The notes under the pieces are model-generated. The model saw only the letters and a list, made by a program, of their open reading frames with translations. It did no database searches and was not told where the DNA came from. A stretch of DNA of 64,000 nt from Actinomadura litoris. Lineage in GTDB: Bacteria > Actinomycetota > Actinomycetes > Streptosporangiales > Streptosporangiaceae. The DNA lies in assembly GCF_009733595.1 (NCBI RefSeq), contig NZ_WOFH01000007.1:186001-250000 (forward strand), in the 5' to 3' direction. Each line of letters opens with the position of its first letter. Position 1 is the stretch's first letter. The position numbers were made by a program, and so were the translations under genes. This document shows, piece by piece, positions 8,300 through 18,200 of the stretch.

Positions 8300-8342
8300 G
8301 GGACGGGAGGTCGCGCCAGGGCTACGCGCGGCCTCCCGTCCC
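8300..8342 (+). terminator. Strong hairpin after the LPMO gene
   Basis: GGGACGGGAGG at 8300-8310 pairs perfectly with CCTCCCGTCCC at 8332-8342, and inner CGCG pairs extend the stem. It lies 57 bases past the LPMO stop and before the DUF72 gene. There is no T-tract, which is usual for actinobacterial terminators. Confidence 0.7.
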
Positions 8343-8376
8343 GCCATGCCTCCGGCACGGGCGTCAGGGCGGTAAC

Positions 8377-9237
8377 GTGGCGTACGTGCGCCTTCACGTG
8401 GGATGTGCGATGTGGACTCACGCGCCCTGGCAGGGGCGCCTGCTGCCCCACCCGCTGCCCCCGAAGGAGCGCCTGCGCGCGTACGCGACGTGGTGCAACG
8501 CGGTGGAGGGCAACACGACCTTCTACGCGACGCCGCCGCGCGGCTCGGTGGAGTCGTGGGCGGCGCAGACCGCGCCCGACTTCCGCTTCGTGGCCAAGCT
8601 GCCGAAGCCGGTGACGCATCAGCACCGCCTCGCCGGCGGCGACGACGAGGTCCGGGCGTTCCTGCACGCGATCGAGCCGCTCGGGACGCGCGTCCACGCG
8701 CTGTGGGTCCAGCTCCCCGCGTCGTTCGGCCCGGCCGACGTCGGCACGCTGGCCCGGTTCATGCGCCGCCTCCCCCGCCACTACGGGCAGGCGGTCGAGG
8801 TCAGGCACCGCGCGTTCTTCGAGGACGCGCGCGCCGAGCGCGAGCTGGAGCGCGCCCTCGCCGCGACCGGCGCCGAGTGGGTGCCCTTCGACACCACCGC
8901 GCTGTTCCGGAACCGGCCGGCGACCGACGCCGAGCGCGACGCCTGGACGAGGAAGCCGCGCCTGCCCCGGCGATCGCGCGCGCTGACGGGCCGGCCGATC
9001 GTCCGCTACCTGGGCCGCGACGACACCGACGCGACCGTCGAGGGCTGGCGCGACTGGGTGCCGACCGTCGCCGGGTGGCTGCGGGAGGGCCGCTCGCCGA
9101 CCGTGTTCGTCCACACGCCCGACAACGCCGAGGCGCTGACGCTCGCGCGCCGGTTCCACGACGAGGTCAGGGCGCTGGTGCCGGAGGTCGAGCCGCTGCC
9201 CGAGCCGCTCCCGGCGGGGCCGCCCGCCCTGTTCTGA
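8377..9237 (+). CDS. DUF72 domain-containing protein
   Basis: The 286-residue protein matches the DUF72 (YecE-like) TIM-barrel family. It has HVGCAMWTH at the start, a NAVEGNTTFYATP strand, FRFVAKLPKPVTH, a VQLPASFGP segment and a late VFVHTPDN. The family's reaction is not established. GTG at 8377 is taken as the start; another GTG nine bases on is possible. It is convergent with the large WD40 gene, four bases apart, and is preceded by its own gap after the LPMO terminator. Confidence 0.88.
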   Translation: MAYVRLHVGCAMWTHAPWQGRLLPHPLPPKERLRAYATWCNAVEGNTTFYATPPRGSVESWAAQTAPDFRFVAKLPKPVTHQHRLAGGDDEVRAFLHAIEPLGTRVHALWVQLPASFGPADVGTLARFMRRLPRHYGQAVEVRHRAFFEDARAERELERALAATGAEWVPFDTTALFRNRPATDAERDAWTRKPRLPRRSRALTGRPIVRYLGRDDTDATVEGWRDWVPTVAGWLREGRSPTVFVHTPDNAEALTLARRFHDEVRALVPEVEPLPEPLPAGPPALF

Positions 9238-9241
9238 CCCC

Positions 9242-12200
9242 TCACGAGCCGGGGTAGATCCGCTTCTCCTCGTCCGTCAGCCCCCGGACGGCGCGCCGCC
9301 GCGCCAGCTCCAGGACCTCCGCGCCGGGGCCGCAGATCTCGCACTTCCACGTCCGGACGAACCGTCCGGCGAGGCCGGTGGGCCGCCACGCGCCGCCCGC
9401 GAGCACCGACGCCGACCCGAGCGGGGCGACCAGCCGCCCGCCTGGGGCGAACGCGGGCCGGACGACGGTGCCGCCGAAGCCGTCCAGCACGACGGGGTCG
9501 GTGCCGCCGTCGGTGCGCCAGAGCCGCAGGGAGCCGTCGGCCTCGGTGGTGGCGAGCCAGGCCCCGTCCGGGCTGAACGCCAGGTCCCGGGTCACGATCG
9601 TGTCATCGCCCGGCAGGACGGCCGTGGGCGCGCCGTGTCCGCCGGCGTCCATCAGGCGGACGGAGCCGTCGTCGGAGGCCACGGCGAGGCGCCGGCCGTC
9701 CGGGCTGAACGCGATCGTCTCCGCCTCATCGCGCAGACCCCGCAGGATCGTCGGCTTCCGCTTGCCGGTCAGGTCCCAGATCCCCACGGTGTCGCCCTCG
9801 GCGGCGCCCGCCAGGAAGCGCCCGTCGGGGCTGAACGCGGGGGCGGCCGCCCGGCCGAGGGCGCCGCTCTCCCCAGGCCGGTCCCCCCAGCCCAGCAGCG
9901 GCGCCAGGTCGCCGCGCGCGCCGACCTCCCAGACCTGGGCGGGCGCGGCGCCGTGGCCGGACGCCGCGAGGCGCCGCCCGCCGGGGCCGAACGCGAGCGC
10001 CCACACCGTCAGGTGGCCGGTGTCCGCGGTGACCGGCCGCGCCGCGCCGTCCCGCAGGTCCAGCAAATGGACGGCGTGCCCGTCGCCGCCGTAGGCGAGC
10101 CACCGCCCGTCCGGGCTCAGCGCGACGGCCCGCGTGGACCCGGCGGGCCCCGCCACGACGCGCGGTGCGCCGCCGCGCGCGGTGTCCCAGACGCGGATCG
10201 TGTCGCCGCCGAGCGGCGTCGTCGCGACCGTCCGCCCGTCGGCGCTGGTCGCGCGGACCGCGCCGGTCGCGGGCTCGGAGCCGAACGGCGGCCCGGACGG
10301 GCCCGCGCCGCCGGAGGCGATGTCGAAGATCCGTGCCGTGCCGTCGGTGGAGACCGTCGCCAGCGACCGGCCGTCGGGGCTGAACGCGGCGCCGACCTGC
10401 GCGCCGACCGGGACGCGGAGGGGGAGCGGCCCGACGTCGGCGCCCATCGTCCACACCCGCACGACCCGGTCGATCCCGAACGTCGCCATCCGGCGGCCGT
10501 CGGCGCTGACGGCCAGGCCCTTGACGCCGCCCTCGCTCGTGCCGTCCAGCACGGCCTGCGGTTCCCACCGGCCGCGCTCGGGCCAGCCGGGCACGTTCCA
10601 CACCTTCGCCCTGCCCCGGTCGACGGCGGCGAGCATCGTCCCGCCGGGGCTGAAGGCGACGGCGCCCGCGTCGCGCTGGTCCCCGCCGCCGCGCGCCGCG
10701 TCCCGGACGACCCTGGGCCGGTCCCCGGTCACGTCCCAGATCCGGACCGGCGAGCCGATCCCGCCCGCGGCGATCCGCGCGCCGTCCGGGCTGAACGCGA
10801 CCGCGCTCACCGCGAACCGGTCGTGGACGCGGAACACCACCGGCTTGCGCCTCCCCACGAGATCGAAGATCCAGACCTCGTTGCCGCGCGTCCCGGCGAG
10901 CCTGCGCCCGTCGGGGCTGAAGTCCAGCCCGCGGACGCCGAGCCCGCCCTCGCCCCGCAGCACCCTGCCCGTGGTCCGGTGCCGCCCGTCCCACAGCTTC
11001 ACCCGGCCGTTGACCTCGCCGGTCGCGAGCCACCGGCCGTCGGGGCTGAACGCGGCGCTGCTCCAGGCGCCCGCGAGACGCGCGGCCGGGAAGCCGCCGC
11101 CGGGGACGAGGTCCGCGCCGCGCCAGCTCATGACCTGGAGCCCCTTCTGGTCCCAGATCGCGATCCGGCTCCGGTCGGGGCTGGACACCATGGCGCCGTC
11201 CACGCTCGGTCTCATGCCCGCCAGCGGGACGGCGCGCCGCAGCCGCGCGTCGCGCACGGCCTGCCGCAGCACCAGGTCGGCCTCCCGCGTCGGCTCCACC
11301 TCGTAGGCGCGGGTCGCGAGCAGCAGCGCCAGCTCGGGGTCGAGGTCGAGCTGCCGCCGCGCGTTGGCCGCGAGCTGCCGGGACAGGGCGCGGTCGCGCT
11401 CCTGCGCCGTCCGGTCCGCCTGGACGAACGCGACGACGGCCAGCACCCCGACCACCGCCGCGACCAGCCCGAGACCGCCGAACCCGGCCCGGACGCGGCG
11501 CCGCGCCGCGACCCTGCGGTGCTCCTCCCGCTCGCGGCCGGCGGCCAGGAACGACCGTTCGAGCTCGTTCAGCGCCGCGGCGGCGCCGTCCCACTCCGCG
11601 AGCCGTCCGCCCCGGTAGAGGAACTCCTCGTCGCGGCCTCCCCGCTCCCAGTCCGCGGCGGCCGCCGTGAGCCGGTGGTGCCGCAGCAGCGCCTCGCGGT
11701 CGTCGGTCAGCCATCCCCGCAGCCGCGGCCAGGCCCGGATCAGCGCCTCGTGCGCGACGTCGACGGTGTCGCCGTCCACCACGATGAGGCGGGCGGCGGC
11801 GAGCACGTCCAGGACGGCGTCCACCTCGCCCGGCTCGCCGACGCCGGTCAGCTCGTCCCGGTCCATCCGGCGGCGGGTGTCCTCGGTGCCCTCGCCGAGC
11901 GCGGTGAGGCGCAGGAACACGGCGCGGGCGAGCGCGCGGCGGGGCGGGTCCAGGTCCTCGTAGACGCGTTCGGCCGTCCTCGCGATCGCCTCCCGCACCC
12001 CGCCGGTCGCCGTGTAGTCGGCGAGCCGCAGCACGGGGCCCGGCGCGCGGGTCCACGTCTCGCGGAGCGCGTGCGCGGCGAGCGGGAGCGCGCCCGGCCG
12101 CCCCGCCGCCTCCGCGACCACGGTCGCGACGAGGTCCGGCTCCACCGCCAGGCCCACCCGCGCGGCGGGCTCGACGACGATGTCGCGCAGCTCCTCGGCG

Positions 12201-13012
12201 GTCAGGGGTCCGACCGGCACCTGCACGCCCGCGCGCAGCGCCGCGACGAGCCCGGGGTGCCGCGCGCAGTGCCCGTAGAAGTCGGTGCGGACGCCGATGA
12301 CGAACGCCAGCCGGTCCCCCGCCAGCGCGGTGAGGACGTCGAGGAAGCGGTCGCGCTCCTCCTCCGCGCAGAGCGTGAACACCTCCTCGAACTGGTCGAC
12401 GACCACGAACGCCCGCTCCACCGGCACCTCCGGCGGGTCGGCGGCGAGCGCCGTCCGCGGGTCGGAGCCGGAGATCGGGGCGAGGGCCGCGGCCAGCTCG
12501 TCCAGGGGGTGCTCCCCCGGCGCCAGCAGGACGGTCGGCGTCCCCGTCTCGGCGAGGCCCGGGAGCAGCCCCGCGCGCAGGATCGAGGACTTGCCGCTGC
12601 CGGACGCGCCGAACACCGCCGTCAGCGGCGCGCGGGCCGCCGCCTTGAGCAGGTCCCCGACCAGCTCGGAGCGGCCGTAGAACAGGTCGGCGTCGCCCTC
12701 CTGCAGGGGCGCGAGGCCGGGGTAGGGGCAGCGGCGCCGGTCCCGCTCGACCTCCTGCGCCGCCTCCCGCCAGCGGCGCTCCCACTCGTCCCGGTCGCCG
12801 CCGCAGGCGCCCGCGTAGGCGAGCGCGGCCTCCAGCGTCGGCAGCCGGACGCCGGTCGCCGCCTCCGCCAGCGTGCTCCGGGAGAAGTGCGCGCGCCGCG
12901 CCAGCTCGCGGTAGCTCGGCCGCCCCGCCTCGTTCCGCAGCCGCCGCAGCTCCCAGGCCAGCCGCTCGACCGGCCCCGCCTCCGGATCCAGCGGACGTTC
13001 GGGCCGTCCCAT
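9242..13012 (-). CDS. XRE-nSTAND-WD40 repeat protein
   Basis: This 1256-residue protein has a helix-turn-helix of the XRE type (about 15-70) and an nSTAND P-loop NTPase (about 95-480). The NTPase has Walker A GASGSGKS at 135-142 and Walker B VVVDQFEE near 203-210. A single predicted membrane segment follows near 505-525, then a long C-terminal WD40 propeller region in which FSPDGRxLA recurs roughly every 40 residues. The last 40 residues contain a CEIC pair. Such proteins are common in multicellular actinobacteria, and the STAND logic is ligand-triggered oligomerisation. Ligand and output are unknown. It is transcribed alone. Confidence 0.93.
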   Translation of the reverse strand: MGRPERPLDPEAGPVERLAWELRRLRNEAGRPSYRELARRAHFSRSTLAEAATGVRLPTLEAALAYAGACGGDRDEWERRWREAAQEVERDRRRCPYPGLAPLQEGDADLFYGRSELVGDLLKAAARAPLTAVFGASGSGKSSILRAGLLPGLAETGTPTVLLAPGEHPLDELAAALAPISGSDPRTALAADPPEVPVERAFVVVDQFEEVFTLCAEEERDRFLDVLTALAGDRLAFVIGVRTDFYGHCARHPGLVAALRAGVQVPVGPLTAEELRDIVVEPAARVGLAVEPDLVATVVAEAAGRPGALPLAAHALRETWTRAPGPVLRLADYTATGGVREAIARTAERVYEDLDPPRRALARAVFLRLTALGEGTEDTRRRMDRDELTGVGEPGEVDAVLDVLAAARLIVVDGDTVDVAHEALIRAWPRLRGWLTDDREALLRHHRLTAAAADWERGGRDEEFLYRGGRLAEWDGAAAALNELERSFLAAGREREEHRRVAARRRVRAGFGGLGLVAAVVGVLAVVAFVQADRTAQERDRALSRQLAANARRQLDLDPELALLLATRAYEVEPTREADLVLRQAVRDARLRRAVPLAGMRPSVDGAMVSSPDRSRIAIWDQKGLQVMSWRGADLVPGGGFPAARLAGAWSSAAFSPDGRWLATGEVNGRVKLWDGRHRTTGRVLRGEGGLGVRGLDFSPDGRRLAGTRGNEVWIFDLVGRRKPVVFRVHDRFAVSAVAFSPDGARIAAGGIGSPVRIWDVTGDRPRVVRDAARGGGDQRDAGAVAFSPGGTMLAAVDRGRAKVWNVPGWPERGRWEPQAVLDGTSEGGVKGLAVSADGRRMATFGIDRVVRVWTMGADVGPLPLRVPVGAQVGAAFSPDGRSLATVSTDGTARIFDIASGGAGPSGPPFGSEPATGAVRATSADGRTVATTPLGGDTIRVWDTARGGAPRVVAGPAGSTRAVALSPDGRWLAYGGDGHAVHLLDLRDGAARPVTADTGHLTVWALAFGPGGRRLAASGHGAAPAQVWEVGARGDLAPLLGWGDRPGESGALGRAAAPAFSPDGRFLAGAAEGDTVGIWDLTGKRKPTILRGLRDEAETIAFSPDGRRLAVASDDGSVRLMDAGGHGAPTAVLPGDDTIVTRDLAFSPDGAWLATTEADGSLRLWRTDGGTDPVVLDGFGGTVVRPAFAPGGRLVAPLGSASVLAGGAWRPTGLAGRFVRTWKCEICGPGAEVLELARRRAVRGLTDEEKRIYPGS

Positions 13013-13159
13013 GCCACCCCCCGGTAGTGATCCTGGACGGAAACCCTAGAGAGCGGCCGATCCACCGACAAGTTCGTCGTTTCCGGGTGGAACCGGTGTT
13101 GACCCAGAGCGCGCTCCAGCTCCTGACGTCTCGGATCAACCACCGAGGAGGGGCCTTGT

Positions 13160-13285
13160 CTGCGGTACCGCAAGCTCGGACGCACCGGCGTCGAGGTGAG
13201 CACCCAGTGCCTCGGCGCGATGACGTTCGGCGAGCAGGCAACGCCGACCACGACGACGGCGTCCGCGCGCTCGACGCGGGGACGT
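13160..13285 (+). pseudogene. Remnant of an aldo/keto reductase N-terminus
   Basis: From 13160 the frame encodes LRYRKLGRTGVEVSTQCLG followed by AMTFGE, the beginning of an aldo/keto reductase, preceded by a good GAGGAGG site. The expected ATG has become CTG. After the GE a frameshift moves the match to another frame, where ADHDDGVRALDAG continues the family pattern, and then similarity stops. No catalytic tetrad remains. This is a decayed gene fragment immediately upstream of the YjbR gene. Confidence 0.72.
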
Positions 13286-13411
13286 GCGCGAGCCGTCCCC
13301 GCGGCCCGAGGGGCGGCGCTCCTCGCGGTGGCCCCGCCGGTGACCTGGGGTTCGTCGGAGGTGGCGGCTAGCATCGGCTGACGGCACCCCGGCGGCGAGA
13401 GAGGCACCGAA

Positions 13412-13759
13412 ATGGACGTGTTGGAACGGCTCCGCGAGATCTCCCTGGCGCTTCCCGAGGCGGCGGAGAAGCCCTTCGGCGGCCACACCGCCCCCTCTTT
13501 CCGGGTCCGCGACAAGCTCTTCCTGATGACGAGCGAGGACGGCCTCTCGGCGATGTTCAAGGCCGGGCCGGGGGTCCAGGAGGCCCTGGTCGCGGAGTCG
13601 CCCGAGCGGTTCTTCGTCCCGAAGTACGTGGGGAGCAAGGGCTGGGTGGGCGCGCGGCTCGACGTCGACCACGACTGGGACGAGATCGCCGAGCTGGTCG
13701 AGGACAGCTACCGCCTGATCGCTCCCAAGCGGCTGTCCGCGCTCCTCGACCGGGGCTAG
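13412..13759 (+). CDS. MmcQ/YjbR family protein
   Basis: The 115-residue protein has the YjbR pattern: LPEAAEKPFGGHTAPSF, a FRVRDKLFLM strand, a KYVGSKGWVGARLD region and a final LVEDSYRLIAPKR helix. These small CyaY-like-fold proteins are described as DNA-binding, but their role is unclear. A GAGAGAGGCACC stretch precedes the ATG. A second family member lies at 45994-46326 on the other strand. Confidence 0.88.
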   Translation: MDVLERLREISLALPEAAEKPFGGHTAPSFRVRDKLFLMTSEDGLSAMFKAGPGVQEALVAESPERFFVPKYVGSKGWVGARLDVDHDWDEIAELVEDSYRLIAPKRLSALLDRG

Positions 13760-13926
13760 CCTCCGCCCGGCCCCGGGTGCGCCGCGCGCCGCTCCACGCG
13801 CCGCCGCTGGACGGCGTTATCGCGCGATTGCGGGCGGAAGCGTGATATACGGGAACCGACCATGATCAGCGGGGTGGCCGCGCCGTACGGCGGCCCCCCG
13901 CTTCCATTTCGGGGAATGGACATCGG

Positions 13927-15222
13927 ATGCGACGCCCACCGGGCCCGCAGGCGCTTATCGATGCCGTGCGGTCGGCGGCGCACCGGTCGCCGGACCGCCC
14001 CGCGCTCCGTGGCGCGGGCGGCGAGATCGGCTACGGCGACCTGGCCGACCGGCTGGCCTCGGCCGAGCCGGGGAGCGACCGGCGGGTGCTGCCCGTGTCC
14101 GGCACGGTCGACGACGTCGTCGCGCTGCTGCGCCTGGCCTGCGGCGGGCACGACGTGCTGCTGCTCGACGCCGCCGCCACGGCCTGGGAGGCCGAACGCG
14201 CACGCGGGCTGTTCCAGGGGGCCGGGGCCGGGGACGGGCCGCCCGTCCTCGGCCTGTGCACCTCGGGGACCACCGGCCTGCCGAAGATCGTCGAGGTCGG
14301 CTGGCCGGAGCTGCTGGCGAACGCGCGGGCCTGCGCGCGGGCGCTGCGGTTCGGCGAGCGCGACGTCGTGTGGAGCACCGCCGCGATGCCGCACCGGATG
14401 AGCCTCGACCGGGCCCTGCTCGCCGGGCTGCTGTCCGGCGCGACCGTGGTGATGCGCTCGGGGCTGCTCGGACCGGCCGAGTTCCACCGCACGCTGCTGG
14501 AGGGGCGGGTGACCGTCCTGCTGACGATCCCGTTCCTGTACCGCGGCTACGCCGAGCGGCTGGCGCGCGAGCCCGACGTGGTCCGGAGCTGGGCGCTGCG
14601 CGCCTGCGTCGCGGGAGGCGAGGTGCTGCCCGACGACCTGCGCGCGAGGTGGCCGGAGGTGACCGGCCTGCCGCTGCTCCCCGCCTACGGCACCACCGAG
14701 GACGGCTCGCTGACCCTCGGACGCGGCGACCCCGGCGAGGGCGTCGGCACGCCGCTGGAGGGCGTCGAGCTGACGGCCGACGCGTCCGGCGAGGTCATGG
14801 CCCGCCACGCCCGGGCGGACGGCACGCCCACGCCGTGGCGGCGCACCGGCGACCTGGGCCGCCTCGACGACCGCGGCCGCCTCCACCTCACCGGACGGCG
14901 CGGCGGGCTGATGAACATCGGCGGGCGGCGGGTCGACCCGCACGAGGTCGAGCAGGCGCTGCGGATGAACGGCCGCGTCGTCGACTGCGTCGTCGCGGGA
15001 ACGCCAGGGGCGAACGGGGAGGAGATGGTGGCCTTCGTGGTGACCGACGGAGACGTGCCGAACGCGGAGATGCGCCGGAGCCTGGCCGCCCTGCTGTCGC
15101 CGCACAAGCTCCCGAGCCGGTTCGTCCGGCTCCCGGAGATACCGCGCGGCCTCACCGGGAAGGCGCGCCGCGGCATGCTCGTCGCCGACCTGATGCGCCG
15201 CGCCGAGGCGGAGGGCCGATGA
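13927..15222 (+). CDS. Short AMP-forming acyl ligase of the polyketide locus
   Basis: The 431-residue ANL-superfamily enzyme has the adenylate-forming motifs CTSGTTGLPK (111-120), AYGTTEDG, WRRTGDLG and a C-terminal lysine in PRGLTGKAR. It is about 80-100 residues shorter than usual fatty-acyl-CoA or CoA ligases, mainly at the N-terminus. It should activate a carboxylic acid as adenylate and pass it to CoA or directly to the carrier domain of the following synthase. The stop overlaps the PKS start (ATGA), so the two are coupled. Substrate cannot be inferred from the sequence alone. Confidence 0.88.
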   Translation: MRRPPGPQALIDAVRSAAHRSPDRPALRGAGGEIGYGDLADRLASAEPGSDRRVLPVSGTVDDVVALLRLACGGHDVLLLDAAATAWEAERARGLFQGAGAGDGPPVLGLCTSGTTGLPKIVEVGWPELLANARACARALRFGERDVVWSTAAMPHRMSLDRALLAGLLSGATVVMRSGLLGPAEFHRTLLEGRVTVLLTIPFLYRGYAERLAREPDVVRSWALRACVAGGEVLPDDLRARWPEVTGLPLLPAYGTTEDGSLTLGRGDPGEGVGTPLEGVELTADASGEVMARHARADGTPTPWRRTGDLGRLDDRGRLHLTGRRGGLMNIGGRRVDPHEVEQALRMNGRVVDCVVAGTPGANGEEMVAFVVTDGDVPNAEMRRSLAALLSPHKLPSRFVRLPEIPRGLTGKARRGMLVADLMRRAEAEGR

Positions 15223-18200
15223 GCTGGTTCGCGACAGGCGCGCCCCGTTCCGGGGCGCGGACGCGGCTGCTGTGCCTGCCCTATGCGGGGGGCGGCGCGG
15301 GCGCCTTCCGCGGCTGGGCCGAGCTGCTCCCGGACGTGGAGGTCGTGCCCGTCCGGCTGCCCGGACGCGAGGCCCGCGCCGACGAGCCGCCGGCCGTGGA
15401 CCTCGACGCCCTCGCCCGCGCGGCGCTGCCGCTGACCGACCGCCCCTACGCCGTGTTCGGCCACAGTATGGGGGGCCTGCTGGGGTTCGAGCTGTGCAGG
15501 CGGCTGCGCCGCCTCGGCGCTCCCCCGCCCGAGCGGCTGTTCGTGAGCGGCTCCCCCGTCCCGCACGTCCCGCTGTCGCGCCCGCGCGTCGCCGACATGC
15601 CCGACGGCGAGCTGACCGCCTGGCTGGCCGCGCTGGGCGGCGCCCCGCACGAGGTGCTGGACGACCCGGCGATGCGCGCCGTCTGGCTCCCGATCCTGCG
15701 CTCCGACTTCGCCTTCACCGACGACTACCGCTACACGGCGGAGGCGCCGTTCGGCTTTCCCGTCACCGCGTTCGCGGGCGGCGAGGACGCGATGGCCGGT
15801 CCCGGTGAGATGTCCGGATGGCGGGCGCACACCTCCGCGGGATTCACCCTCCGGGTTCTTCCGGGCGACCATTTCTTCCTGCATTCGGCGCGCCGGGAAC
15901 TGCTCGCGTCCATCGCCCGCGACCTCCGTCCGGAACCGGCGGCGGCCCCGGCCGACGAGCCGATCGCCATCATCGGGATGAGCGGGCGCTTCCCGGGCGC
16001 GCACGACCTCGACGCCTACTGGCAGAACCTGATCGGCGGGGTGGAGTCGATCCGCCGCTCCACGCCCGAGGAGCAGATCGCGCTCGGGGTCCCCGAGCAC
16101 GTCGCGCGGCATCCGGCGTTCGTGCCCGCCGCGTCCGTCCTGGACGGCGCCGACCGCTTCGACGCGGCGTTCTTCGGCCTCACCCCGCGCGAGGCGGAGA
16201 TCCGCGACCCGCAGCACCGCCTCCTGCTGGAGACCGCGCACGCCGCGCTGGAGCACGCCGGATACGACCCCGGCCGCTACGCGGGCGACATCGGCCTCTA
16301 CGCCGGGACGGGACGCGGCACCTACGGCTTCGAGCTGGTGCGGGCCAACCGCGCGGTGGTGGACAGCGTCGGCACGCTGGCCGTCTCGTCCGCGAACGAC
16401 CCCGACTTCCTGGCGACGTTCGTGTCGCACCGGCTGAACCTGCGCGGGCCGTCCATGACCGTGCAGACGGCGTGCTCGACGTCGCTGGTCGCGGTGCACC
16501 TGGCCGCCGAGGCGCTGCGCCGCGGCGACTGCCGCATGGCGCTGGCCGGCGCGTCCTCGATCGTGATCCCGCACGGTCACGGCTACCTGTACCAGGACGG
16601 CGGCGTCGTCTCCCCGGACGGAAGCTGCCGCCCCTTCGACGCCGACGCCCGGGGGACGATCTGGGGCAGCGGCGCCGGTGTGGTGGTCCTCAAGCCGCTG
16701 TCCGCCGCGCTCGCCGACGGCGACACGGTGCACGCGGTGGTGCTCGGCTCGGCGGTCAACAACGACGGCTCCGCCAAGGAGGGCTTCTCCGCGCCGGGCG
16801 TCGACGGCCAGGCCGCCGTCGCCGCGCGGGCGCTGGCCAGGGCGGGCGTCGACCCCCGCAGCGTCGGCTACGTGGAGGCGCACGGCACGGCGACCGCGCT
16901 CGGCGACCCCGTCGAGGTCGAGGCGCTCAGCCGCGCGTACGGCGCGGGCGGCGCGGGCGGCGCGGGCGGCGCGGGCGGCGCGGGCGGTCGCGGATGGTGC
17001 GGGATCGGCTCGGTGAAGTCGAACATCGGGCACCTCATCAGCGCGGCGGGCATCGCGGGCCTCATCAAGACCGTGCTCGCGCTGAACGAGGAGCTGATCC
17101 CGCGCACGCTCCACTTCGAGCGGCCCAACCCCCGGATCGACTTCGCGAACGGCCCCTTCCGCGTCGTCGACACGCTGACCCCGTGGCCGCGCGGCCCCCG
17201 GCCCAGGCGCGCCGGGGTGAGCGCCTTCGGCATCGGCGGCACCAACGCGCACGTGATCGTCGAGGAGGGCCCGGCGCCGCGTCCGGCGGAGCCGCCGCGA
17301 GCGCCGTGGCACCTGCTGCCGCTGTCGGCGAGGACCGGGGCCGCGCTCGACGACATGCGCGCGAACCTGGGCGCCCATCTGGCGTCCGAGGACGGCGCGG
17401 ACATCGCCGACGTGGCCCACACCCTCCAGGTCGGACGCGCCGAGCACCCGCACCGCGCCGTCGTCGTGGTCCGCGACGGGCAGGACGCCGCCCTCGCGCT
17501 GGCCTCCGACCGCGTCCGCTCCGGCTCCGTCGAGGGTCCGCCCGCCACGCCCGTGTTCCTCTTTCCCGGCCAGGGCGCGCAGTATCCGGGCATGGGCGGC
17601 GGCCTCCACCGCGCCTACCCCGCCTTCCGTGACGCCGTCGACAGGTGCGCCGACCTGCTCGAACCGCACCTGGGCCTGGACATCCGCGACCACCTCCTCG
17701 CCGACTCCCCGCGTTCGCCGGACCGGACCGAGCTGGCCCAGCCCGCGCTGTTCACCGTCCAGTACGCGCTCGCGGAACTCCTGCGCTCATGGGGGATCCG
17801 GCCCGCGGCGATGCTGGGGCACAGCGTCGGCGAACTCACCGCGGCGTGCCTCGCCGGGGTCTTCGCGCTGCCGGACGCCCTCGCGCTGGTCGCGGCGCGC
17901 GGCCGTCTCATGGGGCGGATGCCCGCCGGGGCGATGCTCGCGGTGCCGCTGCCCGAGGACGAGGTCGCCGCGATCCTGCCGGAGGCGGTGTCGGTCGCGG
18001 CGGTCAACGGGCCCGGCACGTGCGTCGTGGCCGGGCCGACCGAGGCGGTGGAGGCGTTCGCCGCAGCGCTCGCCGGGCGCCGCACGCCCAGCCGGAGGCT
18101 GCGCACGTCCCACGCCTTCCACTCGGCGATGATGGACCCGGTGCTGGAGGAGTTCGCCGAACTGGTCGCGAAGGTGCCGAGGAACCGGCCGAACGTCCCG

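Noticed and set aside
14256..15218. N-terminal extension of the polyketide synthase frame
   Set aside because: It overlaps the ligase and encodes Arg/Ala-rich nonsense; the thioesterase domain begins right at ATG 15219.
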